Source of the DNA: Bacteroidota bacterium
GTDB taxonomy: Bacteria > Bacteroidota > Bacteroidia > 2-12-FULL-35-15
Direction of reading: 5' to 3'
Length of the DNA stretch: 64,000 nucleotides
Assembly: GCA_025963775.1 (NCBI GenBank)
Contig: JAOQAD010000027.1
Coordinates: 151,110 to 215,109 of the forward strand
The translations under genes and the position numbers were made by a program. Below, piece after piece: positions 1 to 9,766 of this stretch (within the stretch, counting starts at the first letter, position 1; every line of letters starts with the position of its first letter). A model generated the notes under the pieces. It had not been told where the DNA came from. It was given only the letters and a program-made list of their open reading frames with translations, and did no database searches.

Positions 1-1
1 C

Positions 2-811
2 GCCTTGAGGGAAAAGCCAAAGCTGATCATCTGCGGCGCTTCCTCCTACTCGCGCGACTGGGATTACAAAGCCTTCCGCAAGATCGCCGATAAAGTGGGC
101 GCACTGCTGATGGCGGACATCTCGCATCCATCCGGCCTCATCGCACGCGGATTGCTGAACGACCCATTGCCGTACTGCCACATTGTTACCACAACAACAC
201 ATAAAACACTGCGCGGCCCGCGCGGCGGAATGATCATGATCGGCAAGGATTTTCCGAACCCCTTCGGAGAAAAAACACCGAAAGGCGAAATCAAAATGAT
301 GTCGCAGCTCCTTGATGCTGCCGTATTCCCGGGAACACAGGGCGGCCCGCTCGAGCACGTGATCGCTGCAAAAGCGGTTGCTTACGGCGAAGCGCTGGAG
401 GACAGCTACATGAAATACTGCATCCAGGTAATGAAGAATGCCAAAGTAATGGCGCAATGCTTCATGGATAAAGGCTATAAAGTTATTTCCGGCGGAACCG
501 ACAATCACTGCATGCTCATCGACCTGCGCTCCAAGAACATTTCCGGGAAGCTGGCGGAGAACACGCTTGTAAAAGCTGACATTACCGTGAACAAGAACAT
601 GGTCCCGTTTGACGACAAATCACCATTCGTTACTTCCGGGATCCGTGTGGGTACATCAGCCATCACCACAAGGGGGCTGAAGGAAAAACACATCCCGAAG
701 ATCGTGAACCTGATCGATAAAGTGCTGATGAACCACGAAAATGAAAAAGTGATCGCGGAAGTGAAGAAAGAAGTGAATAAAATGATGAAAACATTGCCTT
801 TGTTTGCATAA
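2..811 (+). CDS. glyA: Serine hydroxymethyltransferase, C-terminal part (cut by window edge)
   Basis: The last 269 residues of a PLP enzyme that interconverts serine and glycine while loading one-carbon units onto tetrahydrofolate in the cytoplasm. The frame is open from base 2, so the N-terminus (about 150 residues) lies to the left of the window. The fragment opens with the SHMT block [11 protein letters not shown] and carries the PLP-lysine motif [14 protein letters not shown], where the Lys forms the Schiff base. Further conserved blocks are [11 protein letters not shown] and [14 protein letters not shown]. The C-terminus is complete and ends in TAA. The TTG at base 5 is an internal codon and not the real start. 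Family assignment is very secure; only the missing start is unknown. Confidence 0.97.
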   Translation, partial: ALREKPKLIICGASSYSRDWDYKAFRKIADKVGALLMADISHPSGLIARGLLNDPLPYCHIVTTTTHKTLRGPRGGMIMIGKDFPNPFGEKTPKGEIKMMSQLLDAAVFPGTQGGPLEHVIAAKAVAYGEALEDSYMKYCIQVMKNAKVMAQCFMDKGYKVISGGTDNHCMLIDLRSKNISGKLAENTLVKADITVNKNMVPFDDKSPFVTSGIRVGTSAITTRGLKEKHIPKIVNLIDKVLMNHENEKVIAEVKKEVNKMMKTLPLFA

Positions 812-850
812 ATAATTGTTAGTTTCTTAAAGATCATTAACCTGCTTTAC

Positions 851-1387
851 ATGAAAACACTTCCGGGATCTTTCCTGGCCATTGCTCTTTTATTTTCAAT
901 GGCCACAACCGTAAATGCACAGGCAAAAAAGAAGATCCCGAAAGTTTTAAAAACGGGCGAAACCATTCAATGCGAAGGCTTTGAGCCCCAAACCGACAAT
1001 GGCGTTCCCAACTACCTGAGAATAAGGGCAAGCCGCAATACAGACGCAGTGATCCGCCTGATCGACGCTGCCACCGGCAAATGCATCCGATACGCATTCA
1101 TCAACCAGGGCGAATTTTACGACATCAAAAACATCCCGGAAGGAAAATATTATGTAAAGGTCGGCCTCGGGAAAGACTGGGCTTTCAGTGACAGCACCGC
1201 GCATTGCGAAGGCGGGTTCAGGCTGAACCCTATTTACAAAAAGCTCACGAAAACATTTGATTTTGAAATGAAGCAAAAGCGCAAAGGAACAAGCATCCCG
1301 ATCTATGAGCTTGACCTGGATATGACCGTGAGCAAAGGAAAAGAAGTGAAAGAAGTGCTTATTTCCGAAAAAGAATTCAATAAATAA
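851..1387 (+). CDS. Small secreted protein of unknown function
   Basis: A 178-residue protein that I do not recognise. It begins with a clear signal peptide (MKTLPGSFLAIALLFSMATTVNAQ, cleavage probably after the Ala near residue 23), so the mature form should be periplasmic or outer-membrane associated. The mature part is lysine-rich. Its middle (residues about 50-110, with YAFINQGEFYDIKNIPEGKYYVKVG) resembles a transthyretin-like or carboxypeptidase-regulatory beta-sandwich, a fold common in Bacteroidetes envelope proteins. That is a weak impression. It lies 39 bp after glyA on the same strand and could be read from the same transcript. There is no lipobox Cys. Confidence is high that the gene is real and low for any function. 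Confidence 0.8.
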   Translation: MKTLPGSFLAIALLFSMATTVNAQAKKKIPKVLKTGETIQCEGFEPQTDNGVPNYLRIRASRNTDAVIRLIDAATGKCIRYAFINQGEFYDIKNIPEGKYYVKVGLGKDWAFSDSTAHCEGGFRLNPIYKKLTKTFDFEMKQKRKGTSIPIYELDLDMTVSKGKEVKEVLISEKEFNK

Positions 1388-1523
1388 TCCATTATACCTT
1401 TCTGCTGCCATTAAAACAGTACTTTTATAATCAGGATCAAAACCGAACGCGTTGAAAACATACATCAATGCGTTTTGTTTTTCCGGGAAGGCAGCAACAA
1501 TTGCTCCTGAAAAAACAGGGGGA

Positions 1524-1553
1524 TTGCACATATAAAATATTAGTTTATTTTTG
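1524..1553 (+). promoter_or_regulatory. Bacteroidetes-type promoter for the E2 gene
   Basis: TTG at 1524-1526 is followed after exactly 19 bases by TATTTTTG at 1546-1553, a full match to the Bacteroidetes housekeeping consensus TTG-N19-TAnnTTTG. Transcription would start near 1560, giving a leader of about 38 nt before the ATG at 1598. Confidence 0.7.
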
Positions 1554-1597
1554 TAGCCTCTTTAAACTATCTATAATTCATAACATTAAAAATTACA

Positions 1598-2896
1598 ATG
1601 GCACAAGTAGAGTTGATCATGCCCAAAATGGGTGAAAGCGTTGCAGAAGCAACGATCATTAAATGGCTTAAAAAAGAAGGGGATAAAATTGCGGCGGATG
1701 AAACAGTGCTCGAGATCGCAACGGATAAAGTGGATTCTGAAATACCTTCCACAGCTGAAGGCACGCTCATAAAACGATTGTATAACGAAGGCGATGTGGT
1801 GCAGGTAGGAAAAGCAATTGCCATTATCAGCACCGATGCGAATGCTACCGTGGAGACATCAGCCCCTGAAGTAAAAGCGCCTGCTGCCAACCAAAACCCG
1901 GCAAAAGAAGTGGCTGCTTCTCCTGTGAAGGAAGTGGCTGCCATTGAAAAAAATTCAGCTTCCGGAAAATTCTACTCCCCGCTTGTACGCAACATCGCGA
2001 AGGAAGAAGGCATTTCCATGGCCGAGCTTGACAGCATCGAAGGAACTGGCGCAAACGGCCGTGTGACCAAAAATGATATTCTTGCCTATGTTCCGAACAA
2101 AGGAAAACAAACGGCAAAACCGGTTGAAACAGCTGCACCATCATCCAACGGCGCTGCCCACCAGAGGCCTGCAATTGCAGTAGGTGCCGGCGATGAGATC
2201 ATCGAGATGGACCGCATGCGCAAGCTCATTGCAGACCACATGGTGATGAGCAAGCACACTTCCCCGCACGTTACTTCCTTCGTGGAAGCCGATGTGACCA
2301 ACATCGTGCTCTGGAGGGAAAAAGTGAAAAAGAACTTCGAAAAACGCGAAGGCGAAAAGCTCACCTTCACCCCTATCTTCATTGAAGCCTTGGTGAAAGC
2401 CATTAAGGATTTCCCGATGATCAACGTTTCCCTCGACGGCACAAAGATCATCAAGCGCAAGAATATCAACATTGGTATGGCTGCAGCATTGCCGACCGGC
2501 AACTTAATTGTTCCCGTGATCAAAAATGCAGATACGCTCAACCTTGTAGGCATCACCAAACAGGTGAACGACCTTGCCAGCCGCGCACGTGCAGGAAAAC
2601 TGTCGCCGGACGATATCCAGGGAGGCACCTATACGATCTCCAACGTAGGCTCATTCGGAAATGTGATGGGAACACCCATCATCAACCAGCCGCAGGTAGC
2701 GATCATGGCCGTAGGCGCGATCAAGAAAAAGCCTGCCGTTATTGAAACAGAGCATGGCGACCTGATCGGCATCCGCCATTTTATGTATTTATCCCACTCC
2801 TACGATCACAGGGTGGTGGACGGCTCTTTGGGCGGGCAATTCGTGAGGCGCGTGGCCGACTATCTCGAGCAATGGGATATTAACAGGGAGTTTTAA
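1598..2896 (+). CDS. Dihydrolipoamide acyltransferase (E2) of a 2-oxoacid dehydrogenase complex
   Basis: The E2 core subunit moves the acyl group from lipoyl-lysine to CoA. Its 432 residues show the full order of domains. A lipoyl domain spans residues 1-78 with the modified Lys44 in EIATDKVDSE. An Ala/Pro/Glu-rich linker follows. The E3-binding domain is at about 126-165 (YSPLVRNIAKEEGIS, then GTGANGRVTKNDI). The catalytic domain ends with the HxxxDG active site His404/Asp408 (HRVVDGSLGG). Which complex it serves (branched-chain, pyruvate or 2-oxoglutarate) cannot be fixed from sequence alone. A single lipoyl domain and the overall look favour a branched-chain-type E2. E1 and E3 genes are not adjacent. 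A strong promoter lies just upstream, and the next gene starts 12 bp after the stop, so read-through into the PD40 array is likely. Confidence 0.92.
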   Translation: MAQVELIMPKMGESVAEATIIKWLKKEGDKIAADETVLEIATDKVDSEIPSTAEGTLIKRLYNEGDVVQVGKAIAIISTDANATVETSAPEVKAPAANQNPAKEVAASPVKEVAAIEKNSASGKFYSPLVRNIAKEEGISMAELDSIEGTGANGRVTKNDILAYVPNKGKQTAKPVETAAPSSNGAAHQRPAIAVGAGDEIIEMDRMRKLIADHMVMSKHTSPHVTSFVEADVTNIVLWREKVKKNFEKREGEKLTFTPIFIEALVKAIKDFPMINVSLDGTKIIKRKNINIGMAAALPTGNLIVPVIKNADTLNLVGITKQVNDLASRARAGKLSPDDIQGGTYTISNVGSFGNVMGTPIINQPQVAIMAVGAIKKKPAVIETEHGDLIGIRHFMYLSHSYDHRVVDGSLGGQFVRRVADYLEQWDINREF

Positions 2897-2908
2897 ACAG
2901 AACCATAT

Positions 2909-4966
2909 ATGAAAAAAATCTTTCTTCAGTTATTCCTGGTCATGATTGTATCAGGTAATTTCCTCGTGGCCAAAAGCCTGCCTTTACCCGATGGCGATTA
3001 CAAAAGAATGTATGCTGATGCAGAGGTTTATTTCACCAACGAAAATTATACGGCCGCACTGCCGCTGTACCTGAAGCTCGATTCCATAAAAGGCAACGCC
3101 AACCTGAAGTTCAAGATCGGCTTCTGCTACCTGAATGCTGCTACCTATAAGACCAAATCGATTCCTTATTTTGAGGAAGCGATGAAGGACCTTGCAAATA
3201 AATATGAAGAAGGCGAGATCAATGAAAAGCAGGCGCCACTCTCCACTTCCTATTACCTCGCGAAAGCGTATCACCTTCATTACGATTTCGACAAGGCCAT
3301 TGAAATGTACGAGCGCTACAAAAAAGAGCTCGGCACAGATCCCAAGCTGGCTGCCGACATTGCAGAGATCGACCACGACATTGAAACCTGCAAAAACGGA
3401 AAAGAGTTGATCAAAACACCGAAGCAGGTAGTTGTTACCAACCTCGGGGAAGGCATTAACACTCCTTACCCGGACTACTCTCCCGTGGTTTCCCTCGATG
3501 AGCAAACCCTCATTTTTACAACAAGAAGAAAAGGCGGCTACAGCGATACGAAAGAGCCGAACGGGATGTACTTCGAAGATATTTTCACTTCCGATTACGC
3601 GAATGAAAAATGGGGAGCGGCAAAAACGATCGGCAGCAACATCAACACCGGCGGACATGAGGCAACGGTGAACCTTTCTGCCGACGGATTAAAATTACTG
3701 ATCTACCGCGATAACAACGGGAACGGAAACCTTTTCCTGAGCGAATACAAGAACAGGGAATGGACAGTTCCTGAATATGTAGGCGCCCCGATCAACACCT
3801 CTTCCTGGGAATCGCATGCCTGCTTCAGTTCGGATAACCGCATCCTTTATTTTGTGAGCGACAGGCCGGGCGGGCTCGGCGGCCGCGACATCTACAAATG
3901 CCTTCGCCTGCCGAACGGCGACTGGGGCCCTGCACAGAACCTCGGGCCAACCATCAACACAGCCTATGATGAGGACGGAGTATTCATCCATCCCGACGGC
4001 AAGCAGATCTTCTTCTCTTCCAAAGGCCACAGATCAATGGGCGGCTTTGATATCTTCTCCTCCATCATCAACGATGAGAACGGCTACTGGTCAGAGCCCA
4101 TCAACATCGGCTATCCCGTGAACACGCCGGATGATGATGTGTTTTACATCACCACTGCCGACGGCAAAAGGGCATTCTTCTCTTCCGACAAGGAAGGCGG
4201 ATTTGGCGAAAAAGACATTTACATGATCAGCTTCCCGGAATACGAGCCGCGCAACATCACTATTCTCGTAGGCCGGATCATCAACAATACAACGGAAGAC
4301 ATCAGCAACAACCAGATCTCGATCGTGAATACAAAAACGAATGACACACTGCAGGTATTGAATGCGAACGGCACAACCGGGAAATTCGGAACGAACCTCC
4401 CGGTAGGCAATACCTATAAAGCCGTTTACGTGATCAATGGAAAAGAGATCTTCAGCGAAATGCTGGATGTGCCGAAAGGAAAAGGCTACCAAGTGATCAA
4501 GCGGGAGATTCCTTACGGCGGCTCTGTTGTTGTGCTCGACAGCGCAAGGATCCGCGATTCACTCTCGGCCTTTGCCCTTTGCGATCCGGCAGCAACTTCC
4601 TTTGAGCTGTATTTTGGCTACAACCAGAAATCCATCGATGTAAAATCGAAAAAGTATATGGCTTTCATTGCAGCTGTCAGCAAATATATCGGGCAAAACC
4701 CCTCCTTCGAAATTGAAGTGGAATCAAGCGCTTCCAAAGTGCCGACCACCACTTACCAGAACAACGGGAACCTTGCAAAAGTAAGGGCGAAGGACGCTGT
4801 GGATAAGGTGATCGCAGCACTGGTAAAAAGCGGGATTGACAGGTCGAAGCTGCACATCAGCGAGAAGTCATCCGTACAGGGGCCTGAATACAACAACGAT
4901 TTTATCCAGAACAGGACCACCTACGAGCAATACCAGTACATAAAGATCAGGGTAAGAAAAAAATAG
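2909..4966 (+). CDS. PorE-like TPR/PD40/OmpA-like envelope protein, paralogue 1 (variant OmpA domain)
   Basis: First of five neighbouring paralogues; 685 residues. A signal peptide (about residues 1-21) leads into TPR-like helices at about 30-165 (FKIGFCYLNAATYKTKSIPY, then YYLAKAYHLHYDFDKAIEMY). A PD40 (WD40-like) propeller follows at about 175-430 with the recurrent blade motif FVSDRPGGLGGRDIY. Then come a small beta-sandwich (about 435-530) and an OmpA-like domain (about 565-685). This order matches PorE of the type IX secretion system, which tethers the machinery to peptidoglycan. The OmpA part is atypical: the usual HTD is replaced by ESSASKVPT, while the later Arg (NLAKVRA) is kept. This variant is shared with paralogue 4. 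It starts 12 bp after the E2 gene. The architecture is secure; a role in T9SS or in peptidoglycan anchoring is inference. Confidence 0.88.
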   Translation: MKKIFLQLFLVMIVSGNFLVAKSLPLPDGDYKRMYADAEVYFTNENYTAALPLYLKLDSIKGNANLKFKIGFCYLNAATYKTKSIPYFEEAMKDLANKYEEGEINEKQAPLSTSYYLAKAYHLHYDFDKAIEMYERYKKELGTDPKLAADIAEIDHDIETCKNGKELIKTPKQVVVTNLGEGINTPYPDYSPVVSLDEQTLIFTTRRKGGYSDTKEPNGMYFEDIFTSDYANEKWGAAKTIGSNINTGGHEATVNLSADGLKLLIYRDNNGNGNLFLSEYKNREWTVPEYVGAPINTSSWESHACFSSDNRILYFVSDRPGGLGGRDIYKCLRLPNGDWGPAQNLGPTINTAYDEDGVFIHPDGKQIFFSSKGHRSMGGFDIFSSIINDENGYWSEPINIGYPVNTPDDDVFYITTADGKRAFFSSDKEGGFGEKDIYMISFPEYEPRNITILVGRIINNTTEDISNNQISIVNTKTNDTLQVLNANGTTGKFGTNLPVGNTYKAVYVINGKEIFSEMLDVPKGKGYQVIKREIPYGGSVVVLDSARIRDSLSAFALCDPAATSFELYFGYNQKSIDVKSKKYMAFIAAVSKYIGQNPSFEIEVESSASKVPTTTYQNNGNLAKVRAKDAVDKVIAALVKSGIDRSKLHISEKSSVQGPEYNNDFIQNRTTYEQYQYIKIRVRKK

Positions 4967-4986
4967 GTATTCTGCCTGCTTTTTTT

Positions 4987-4994
4987 TAAGTTTG
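4987..4994 (+). promoter_or_regulatory. Possible -7 element (TAAGTTTG) before paralogue 2
   Basis: TAAGTTTG matches TAnnTTTG and lies 45 nt before the ATG at 5039. The expected TTG 19 bases upstream is missing (TAG is there instead), so this is a weak call. Confidence 0.35.
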
Positions 4995-5038
4995 TTATAA
5001 CTATCAATACGCATCCATTGTTATAACGTATATGTGCC

Positions 5039-7255
5039 ATGGATCAATTCAAACAATTCGCGCTTATCTGCCTGGCGCTCCTGCATGCTCTCAGCATCTC
5101 TGCCGGCGATAACCATTCCGGCAAGCCTGACAATAAATTTGTAAGGAAAGCAGACAATCTTTTTATTTTCTGCGATTACAAGAACGCGCTCCCGATCTAC
5201 GAGAAGCTCGCGGAGGCTAACCCTGAGAATGCGCAGTTCAACTTCCGCCTCGGCGTCTGCTATTATTATTCCGGCACTGATGTGCTCAAATGCCTTCCTT
5301 ATTTCGAAAAAGCAAAAAATAATTTTACAGACAACACCAGCGAAGAGGCGATCGACCTTTACTATTACCTCGGCACCACTTACCACATGGTCAACCGCTT
5401 TGATGATGCCATTGCCTGCTACACAAAGCTGAAGGAATTCATCCTTCCCGACAAGCAGGGACAGGAAGACATCAAAGACCTTGATAACCAGATCGCGGCC
5501 TGCCTTCGTGGGAAAGAGCTCATCCAACATCCCGGCAATGTTGCCATCTCAGACCTCGGCACAACGGTGAATTCAGAGTATGCCGATTATGCGCCGATCA
5601 TCACTAACGACCAGTCGATGCTGATGTTTACCTCCAAAAGAAAGGAATGCACCGGCGGACGGACGGACGAAGATGGCAATTACTATGAAGATGTTTTTAT
5701 TTCCCGCAAACTGGAAGACGGCGACTGGCAGGAATCGAAGCGCCTGGATACAGCAGAAAACCTGGAGCATAATTTCCTGCGCTTCTCCAAATCGAAAGTG
5801 CTCGGCAATTCCATCAATACCCGTGAACACGATGCCTCCGTGGCATTATCGCCCGATGGCAAGCAGTTATACATCTACCGGCTCGATGATGTGTGGGTGT
5901 CGGATTACAAGAACGACAAATGGAACAAGCCTTCGCGGCTGAACAATTTCATCAATTCGAAAAAAAGCCATGAGCCGAGCGTGAGCCTTACCATGGATGA
6001 AAAAACACTTTATTTTGTGAGCGAGCGCGAAGGCGGCTTTGGCGGAAAAGATATTTACAGGTCGGAAAAGCAAAGCGATGGCACCTGGGGCGAGCCGCAG
6101 AATTTAGGCTCCACGATCAACAGCGAATATGATGAGGATGCGCCTTTCATCGATTCGGAAAACAAAACGCTTTATTTTTCTTCCGAAGCACATGGCTCGA
6201 TCGGCGGATTTGATGTGTTCAAATCAAAGCTGGAGAACGGCAGCTGGTCGGTGCCCGAAAACCTTGGCTACCCGGTAAACTCCGGAGCGAACGATATTTT
6301 TTTCGTGTACAACAGCAAAACGAAAACAGCTTATTTCTCAAGTCTCCGCGAAGGCGGGCTCGGCAATTACGACATCTATCTTGCCGATTACAACCCGAAA
6401 AAGCCCGACCGCTACATCAAAACACGCTTTGCCGTAACGCTGAACGGGCAACTGAAAAACAGCCCCACACTCATCGAGGTGATGAATGCAGATCATTACC
6501 GCGATTCGCTGAAGCTCACCAACAGCAATTCCGACGGAGGCATTTACAAGCCGGGAGAAACGTATTTCATCACGATCACAACACCTTCATCCGGCAAATA
6601 CACCACAGAGTTCAAAGTCCCTGAAAATGCAAAAGCCGGGAATTATTACCAGGAAATTGCATTCGATGAAGTGAAAGATAAAGACGGAAAGGTCAGCGGC
6701 TACAAAACAACATTGTACAACGCATTTTTCGATGTAGACAGCGCGATCACAAATACTCCGTTTGCCGCAATGCCCGATAAAACAAAAGCATTTGCAGCTT
6801 ACCTCGGCACTGTGAAAAATTCAGGCAATCCATCGCTGAGCGTATCCTCATACGAAGAAAAAGCAAGCAAAACTACCGCTGCAATGGACAACACAGCACT
6901 GCCGAAGCTCAATCCCGTTTTGTTTGAATACGGCACAGATGAGCTCAGCCCCGAATTTATTATCGAGATCGAAAAGGCCTGTGTTTATCTTGCTGCCAAC
7001 AGATCATCCCGCCTGGAAATTACCGGCTATACCGATTCGAAGGGAGATGAAAATTACAATCAGTCGCTTTCCGAACAACGGGCCGCCAGGGTGAAAAATT
7101 ATTTTATCCGTAAAGGCATTGCAGCTTCGCGCATCACATTTACCGGGAAAGGAGAAACCGAGCCCGCCGCTCCGAATGAGAACCCCGATGGCAGTGATAA
7201 TCCGGAAGGAAGAAAGCAGAACAGGAGAGTGGAATTTATCCTGGAACCGAAGTAG
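5039..7255 (+). CDS. PorE-like TPR/PD40/OmpA envelope protein, paralogue 2 (canonical OmpA domain)
   Basis: 738 residues. The signal peptide is about residues 1-22 (LICLALLHALSISAG) and the TPR-like segment about 30-160. The PD40 propeller covers about 170-450 with blades such as FVSEREGGFGGKDIY. It carries an extra segment (about residues 230-255) not seen in its sisters. A beta-sandwich spacer follows, and the OmpA C-terminal domain occupies about 625-738. That domain is canonical: GYTDSKG supplies the Asp and, 15 residues on, LSEQRA supplies the Arg that in studied OmpA domains hold the diaminopimelate of peptidoglycan; it ends with KQNRRVEFILE. Expected place: periplasmic face of the outer membrane, bound to the cell wall. 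The ATG at 5039 directly precedes the signal peptide. Confidence 0.9.
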   Translation: MDQFKQFALICLALLHALSISAGDNHSGKPDNKFVRKADNLFIFCDYKNALPIYEKLAEANPENAQFNFRLGVCYYYSGTDVLKCLPYFEKAKNNFTDNTSEEAIDLYYYLGTTYHMVNRFDDAIACYTKLKEFILPDKQGQEDIKDLDNQIAACLRGKELIQHPGNVAISDLGTTVNSEYADYAPIITNDQSMLMFTSKRKECTGGRTDEDGNYYEDVFISRKLEDGDWQESKRLDTAENLEHNFLRFSKSKVLGNSINTREHDASVALSPDGKQLYIYRLDDVWVSDYKNDKWNKPSRLNNFINSKKSHEPSVSLTMDEKTLYFVSEREGGFGGKDIYRSEKQSDGTWGEPQNLGSTINSEYDEDAPFIDSENKTLYFSSEAHGSIGGFDVFKSKLENGSWSVPENLGYPVNSGANDIFFVYNSKTKTAYFSSLREGGLGNYDIYLADYNPKKPDRYIKTRFAVTLNGQLKNSPTLIEVMNADHYRDSLKLTNSNSDGGIYKPGETYFITITTPSSGKYTTEFKVPENAKAGNYYQEIAFDEVKDKDGKVSGYKTTLYNAFFDVDSAITNTPFAAMPDKTKAFAAYLGTVKNSGNPSLSVSSYEEKASKTTAAMDNTALPKLNPVLFEYGTDELSPEFIIEIEKACVYLAANRSSRLEITGYTDSKGDENYNQSLSEQRAARVKNYFIRKGIAASRITFTGKGETEPAAPNENPDGSDNPEGRKQNRRVEFILEPK

Positions 7256-7284
7256 TATTCCGTCAAAAATAAATCGGCTAAAAT

Positions 7285-7314
7285 TTGCCACCCTATACTA
7301 AAATCCTATATTTG
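7285..7314 (+). promoter_or_regulatory. Bacteroidetes-type promoter for paralogue 3
   Basis: TTG at 7285-7287, a 19-base spacer, then TATATTTG at 7307-7314: a complete consensus match 25 nt before the ATG at 7340. It shows that paralogue 3 can be transcribed independently of paralogues 1 and 2. Confidence 0.7.
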
Positions 7315-7339
7315 TATAGTGTTATACCGATAATAATAT

Positions 7340-9622
7340 ATGAAGGCAAAATTATTTTTGTTAGGATTACTGATTTGCATATTTAATACAGTTTTTTCCC
7401 AGGGCAATAAATCCGATTACCGCGAAAATTTCACGCAGGGCAACCTGCTTATCCTCGAGCAAAACTATCCGCTCGCCCTCAAATACTTCCTCGATGCCTA
7501 TAAAATAGATTCTACCAACGCCAACATCAATTACAAATTAGGCTTTTGCTACCTGCAATCGGCCAATGAAAAAAGCAAGGCGCTTCCCTTTCTCGAAAAG
7601 GCGGTTCAGAATGTGAGCCACAACTACACCGACATGGAGCCAAGGGAAAAAAAAGCCCCTGAAAATGCCTATTACCTGCTTGGCACAGCTTACCGCCTTG
7701 CCAACCGCTTCACCGAATCAACCACCTATTTCAACAAGTTCAAAGACATTGTAGGCGACCGGAACAAAGAGCTGACAACGGATCTTGAAAAGCAGGTGGA
7801 GACCAATTTTACAGCCATCGAAATGACCAAGGACACCGCAGTGGTAACCATCGTGAACCTCGGCGACAGTGTGAACAGCTCTTATCCCGAATACAGCCCG
7901 CTCGTTTCCGCGGATGAGTCCACGCTGATCTTTACATCCCGCAGGCCAGGCAGCACCGGGAATGACAAGACCGACAGCGACCAGTTCTTCGAAGACATTT
8001 ACGTATGCAACAAGCGCGATGACGGCACCTGGTCATCGCCAAAATCCATCGGGCTGAACATCAACAGCAACGACAATGAGGCCGACATCGGGCTTTCCGC
8101 TGACGGACAGCAATTGTTCGTGTACCGCGGCGTGAACGGCGGCGACATCTATTACAGCAACCTTGAAGGCGAAACATGGAGCAACCTCATTGCCATGAAC
8201 GCCAACATCAATACAAAAGCATGGGAAACGCATGCAACGGTGAGCGTTGACGGCAACACACTTTATTTCGTGAGCGACCGCAAGGAAGGCGGCTATGGCG
8301 GACGTGATATCTGGCGCTGCGTAAAGCTTCCGAACGGACAATGGAGCATGCCCCTGAACCTTGGGCCGAAGATCAACACACCCTACGACGAAGATGCACC
8401 TTTCATTCACCCCGATGGCGTTACGCTTTTCTTCAGCTCTACCGGGCACAAGAACATGGGCGGCTTTGATGTGTTCAAAGCTACAAAGGACGATGAAGGA
8501 AAATGGTCGGAGCCGGAAAACCTGAGAGCACCGATCAACACAACCGACGATGATATTTTTTATGTGCAGTCGCTGGATGGAAAAAGAGGTTATTTCTCCT
8601 CCGTACGCCCGAATGGCAAAGGAGAAAAGGACATTTACATGATCACTTACGAGCAGAGCATTGTGGAGCCTCTGACGTTGCTGAAAGGCTACCTGACGTT
8701 CAACGGGACCACCAAAGTGCCTGCAAATGTGCAGATCATGGCAACAGATATGGAAAGCGGGCTTGTGGTGCAGGATGTGAAACCGAACAGCGTGACCGGA
8801 AAATACATCATGATCTTAAATCCCGGCACTGAAGGCAAGACCTACACCATCAGCTTCGATGCGGAAGGCTACCAGCCACTGAATGAAACCATCACCATTC
8901 CTGCAAACTCTTCTTACCAGGAGATCAGCAAAGAGCTCCTCATGAAGGTCATCAACATGGAAAGCAAGGTGCTTGGAACAATCAGCGTAATGGGTAAAGT
9001 AACCAACCAGGAGGAAAAGATCATCCCGGGCGCGAAGATCATCATCAAGGACAACCTTTCCGGCAAGCTGATCGATACCTATTACACTTCTGCTGATTCC
9101 GGTTCTTACTATTTTGTGCTGAACCGCGGGCAGAACTATAACATCTCCTACGAGGCCGAGGGATACCTCTTTCAGTCGGAAAACGTGAATGTTCCGAAAC
9201 AGCCTGAATTCTCGACCCTTACAAAGAACATCACCCTCGAAAAGGTGAAAGCAGGTGCAAAGATCGTCCTGAACAATATTTTCTTCGATTCCAACAAAGC
9301 GACACTGCGTAAGGAATCCAACCTGGAGCTTGAAAAAGTGATCAAGCTGATGAAGGATTATCCGGACCTGAAGATCGAGGTGGCAGGACATACCGACAGC
9401 AAAGGAAACGATGCGGCCAACCTGAAATTATCACAGATGCGCTCCCAGTCGGTGGTTACAGCCCTCGTAAAAAAGGGGATCGATGCAAAGCGCCTTGTGG
9501 CAAAGGGATATGGCGAAACCGTACCTGTTGCTCCCAATTTACTTCCTAATGGCAAGCCCGATCTGAAAGGCATGCAGATGAACAGGAGAGTTGAACTTAA
9601 GATCCTGGAAGCTAATAAATAA
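7340..9622 (+). CDS. PorE-like TPR/PD40/OmpA envelope protein, paralogue 3 (canonical OmpA domain)
   Basis: 760 residues. Signal peptide about 1-20 (LLGLLICIFNTVFSQ). TPR-like helices at about 25-165 include YKLGFCYLQSANEKSKALP. The PD40 propeller spans about 175-435 with FVSDRKEGGYGGRDIW and FFSSTGHKNMGGFDVF. Two successive carboxypeptidase-regulatory-like beta-sandwiches lie at about 440-530 and 545-630, one more than in paralogue 2. The OmpA domain covers about 640-760. AGHTDSKG and, 15 residues later, LSQMRS supply the canonical Asp/Arg pair, and QMNRRVELKIL closes it. The N-terminal 400 residues are closest by eye to paralogue 4, including the string YTDMEPRE, so 3 and 4 are probably a recent duplication whose C-termini diverged or were exchanged. 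It has its own promoter. Likely anchors an envelope machine, T9SS or gliding, to peptidoglycan. Confidence 0.9.
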   Translation: MKAKLFLLGLLICIFNTVFSQGNKSDYRENFTQGNLLILEQNYPLALKYFLDAYKIDSTNANINYKLGFCYLQSANEKSKALPFLEKAVQNVSHNYTDMEPREKKAPENAYYLLGTAYRLANRFTESTTYFNKFKDIVGDRNKELTTDLEKQVETNFTAIEMTKDTAVVTIVNLGDSVNSSYPEYSPLVSADESTLIFTSRRPGSTGNDKTDSDQFFEDIYVCNKRDDGTWSSPKSIGLNINSNDNEADIGLSADGQQLFVYRGVNGGDIYYSNLEGETWSNLIAMNANINTKAWETHATVSVDGNTLYFVSDRKEGGYGGRDIWRCVKLPNGQWSMPLNLGPKINTPYDEDAPFIHPDGVTLFFSSTGHKNMGGFDVFKATKDDEGKWSEPENLRAPINTTDDDIFYVQSLDGKRGYFSSVRPNGKGEKDIYMITYEQSIVEPLTLLKGYLTFNGTTKVPANVQIMATDMESGLVVQDVKPNSVTGKYIMILNPGTEGKTYTISFDAEGYQPLNETITIPANSSYQEISKELLMKVINMESKVLGTISVMGKVTNQEEKIIPGAKIIIKDNLSGKLIDTYYTSADSGSYYFVLNRGQNYNISYEAEGYLFQSENVNVPKQPEFSTLTKNITLEKVKAGAKIVLNNIFFDSNKATLRKESNLELEKVIKLMKDYPDLKIEVAGHTDSKGNDAANLKLSQMRSQSVVTALVKKGIDAKRLVAKGYGETVPVAPNLLPNGKPDLKGMQMNRRVELKILEANK

Positions 9623-9694
9623 GACAGCGCTCTACCCACAGCCGGATTGTTAATTTCTTTTTACCTCCCCGGGGGTTTATTATCTATATTTTAA

Positions 9695-9702
9695 TATTTT
9701 TG
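9695..9702 (+). promoter_or_regulatory. Possible -7 element (TATTTTTG) before paralogue 4
   Basis: TATTTTTG fits TAnnTTTG and lies 65 nt before the ATG at 9767. No TTG stands at the right distance (GGG is there), so only the -7 half is supported. The 144-nt intergenic gap is long enough for an independent promoter. Confidence 0.4.
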
Positions 9703-9766
9703 CTTGATTTTTAACCATGCAAACTGGTTATTTTAACTATTGAATAACGGTATTTAACTGATTCAA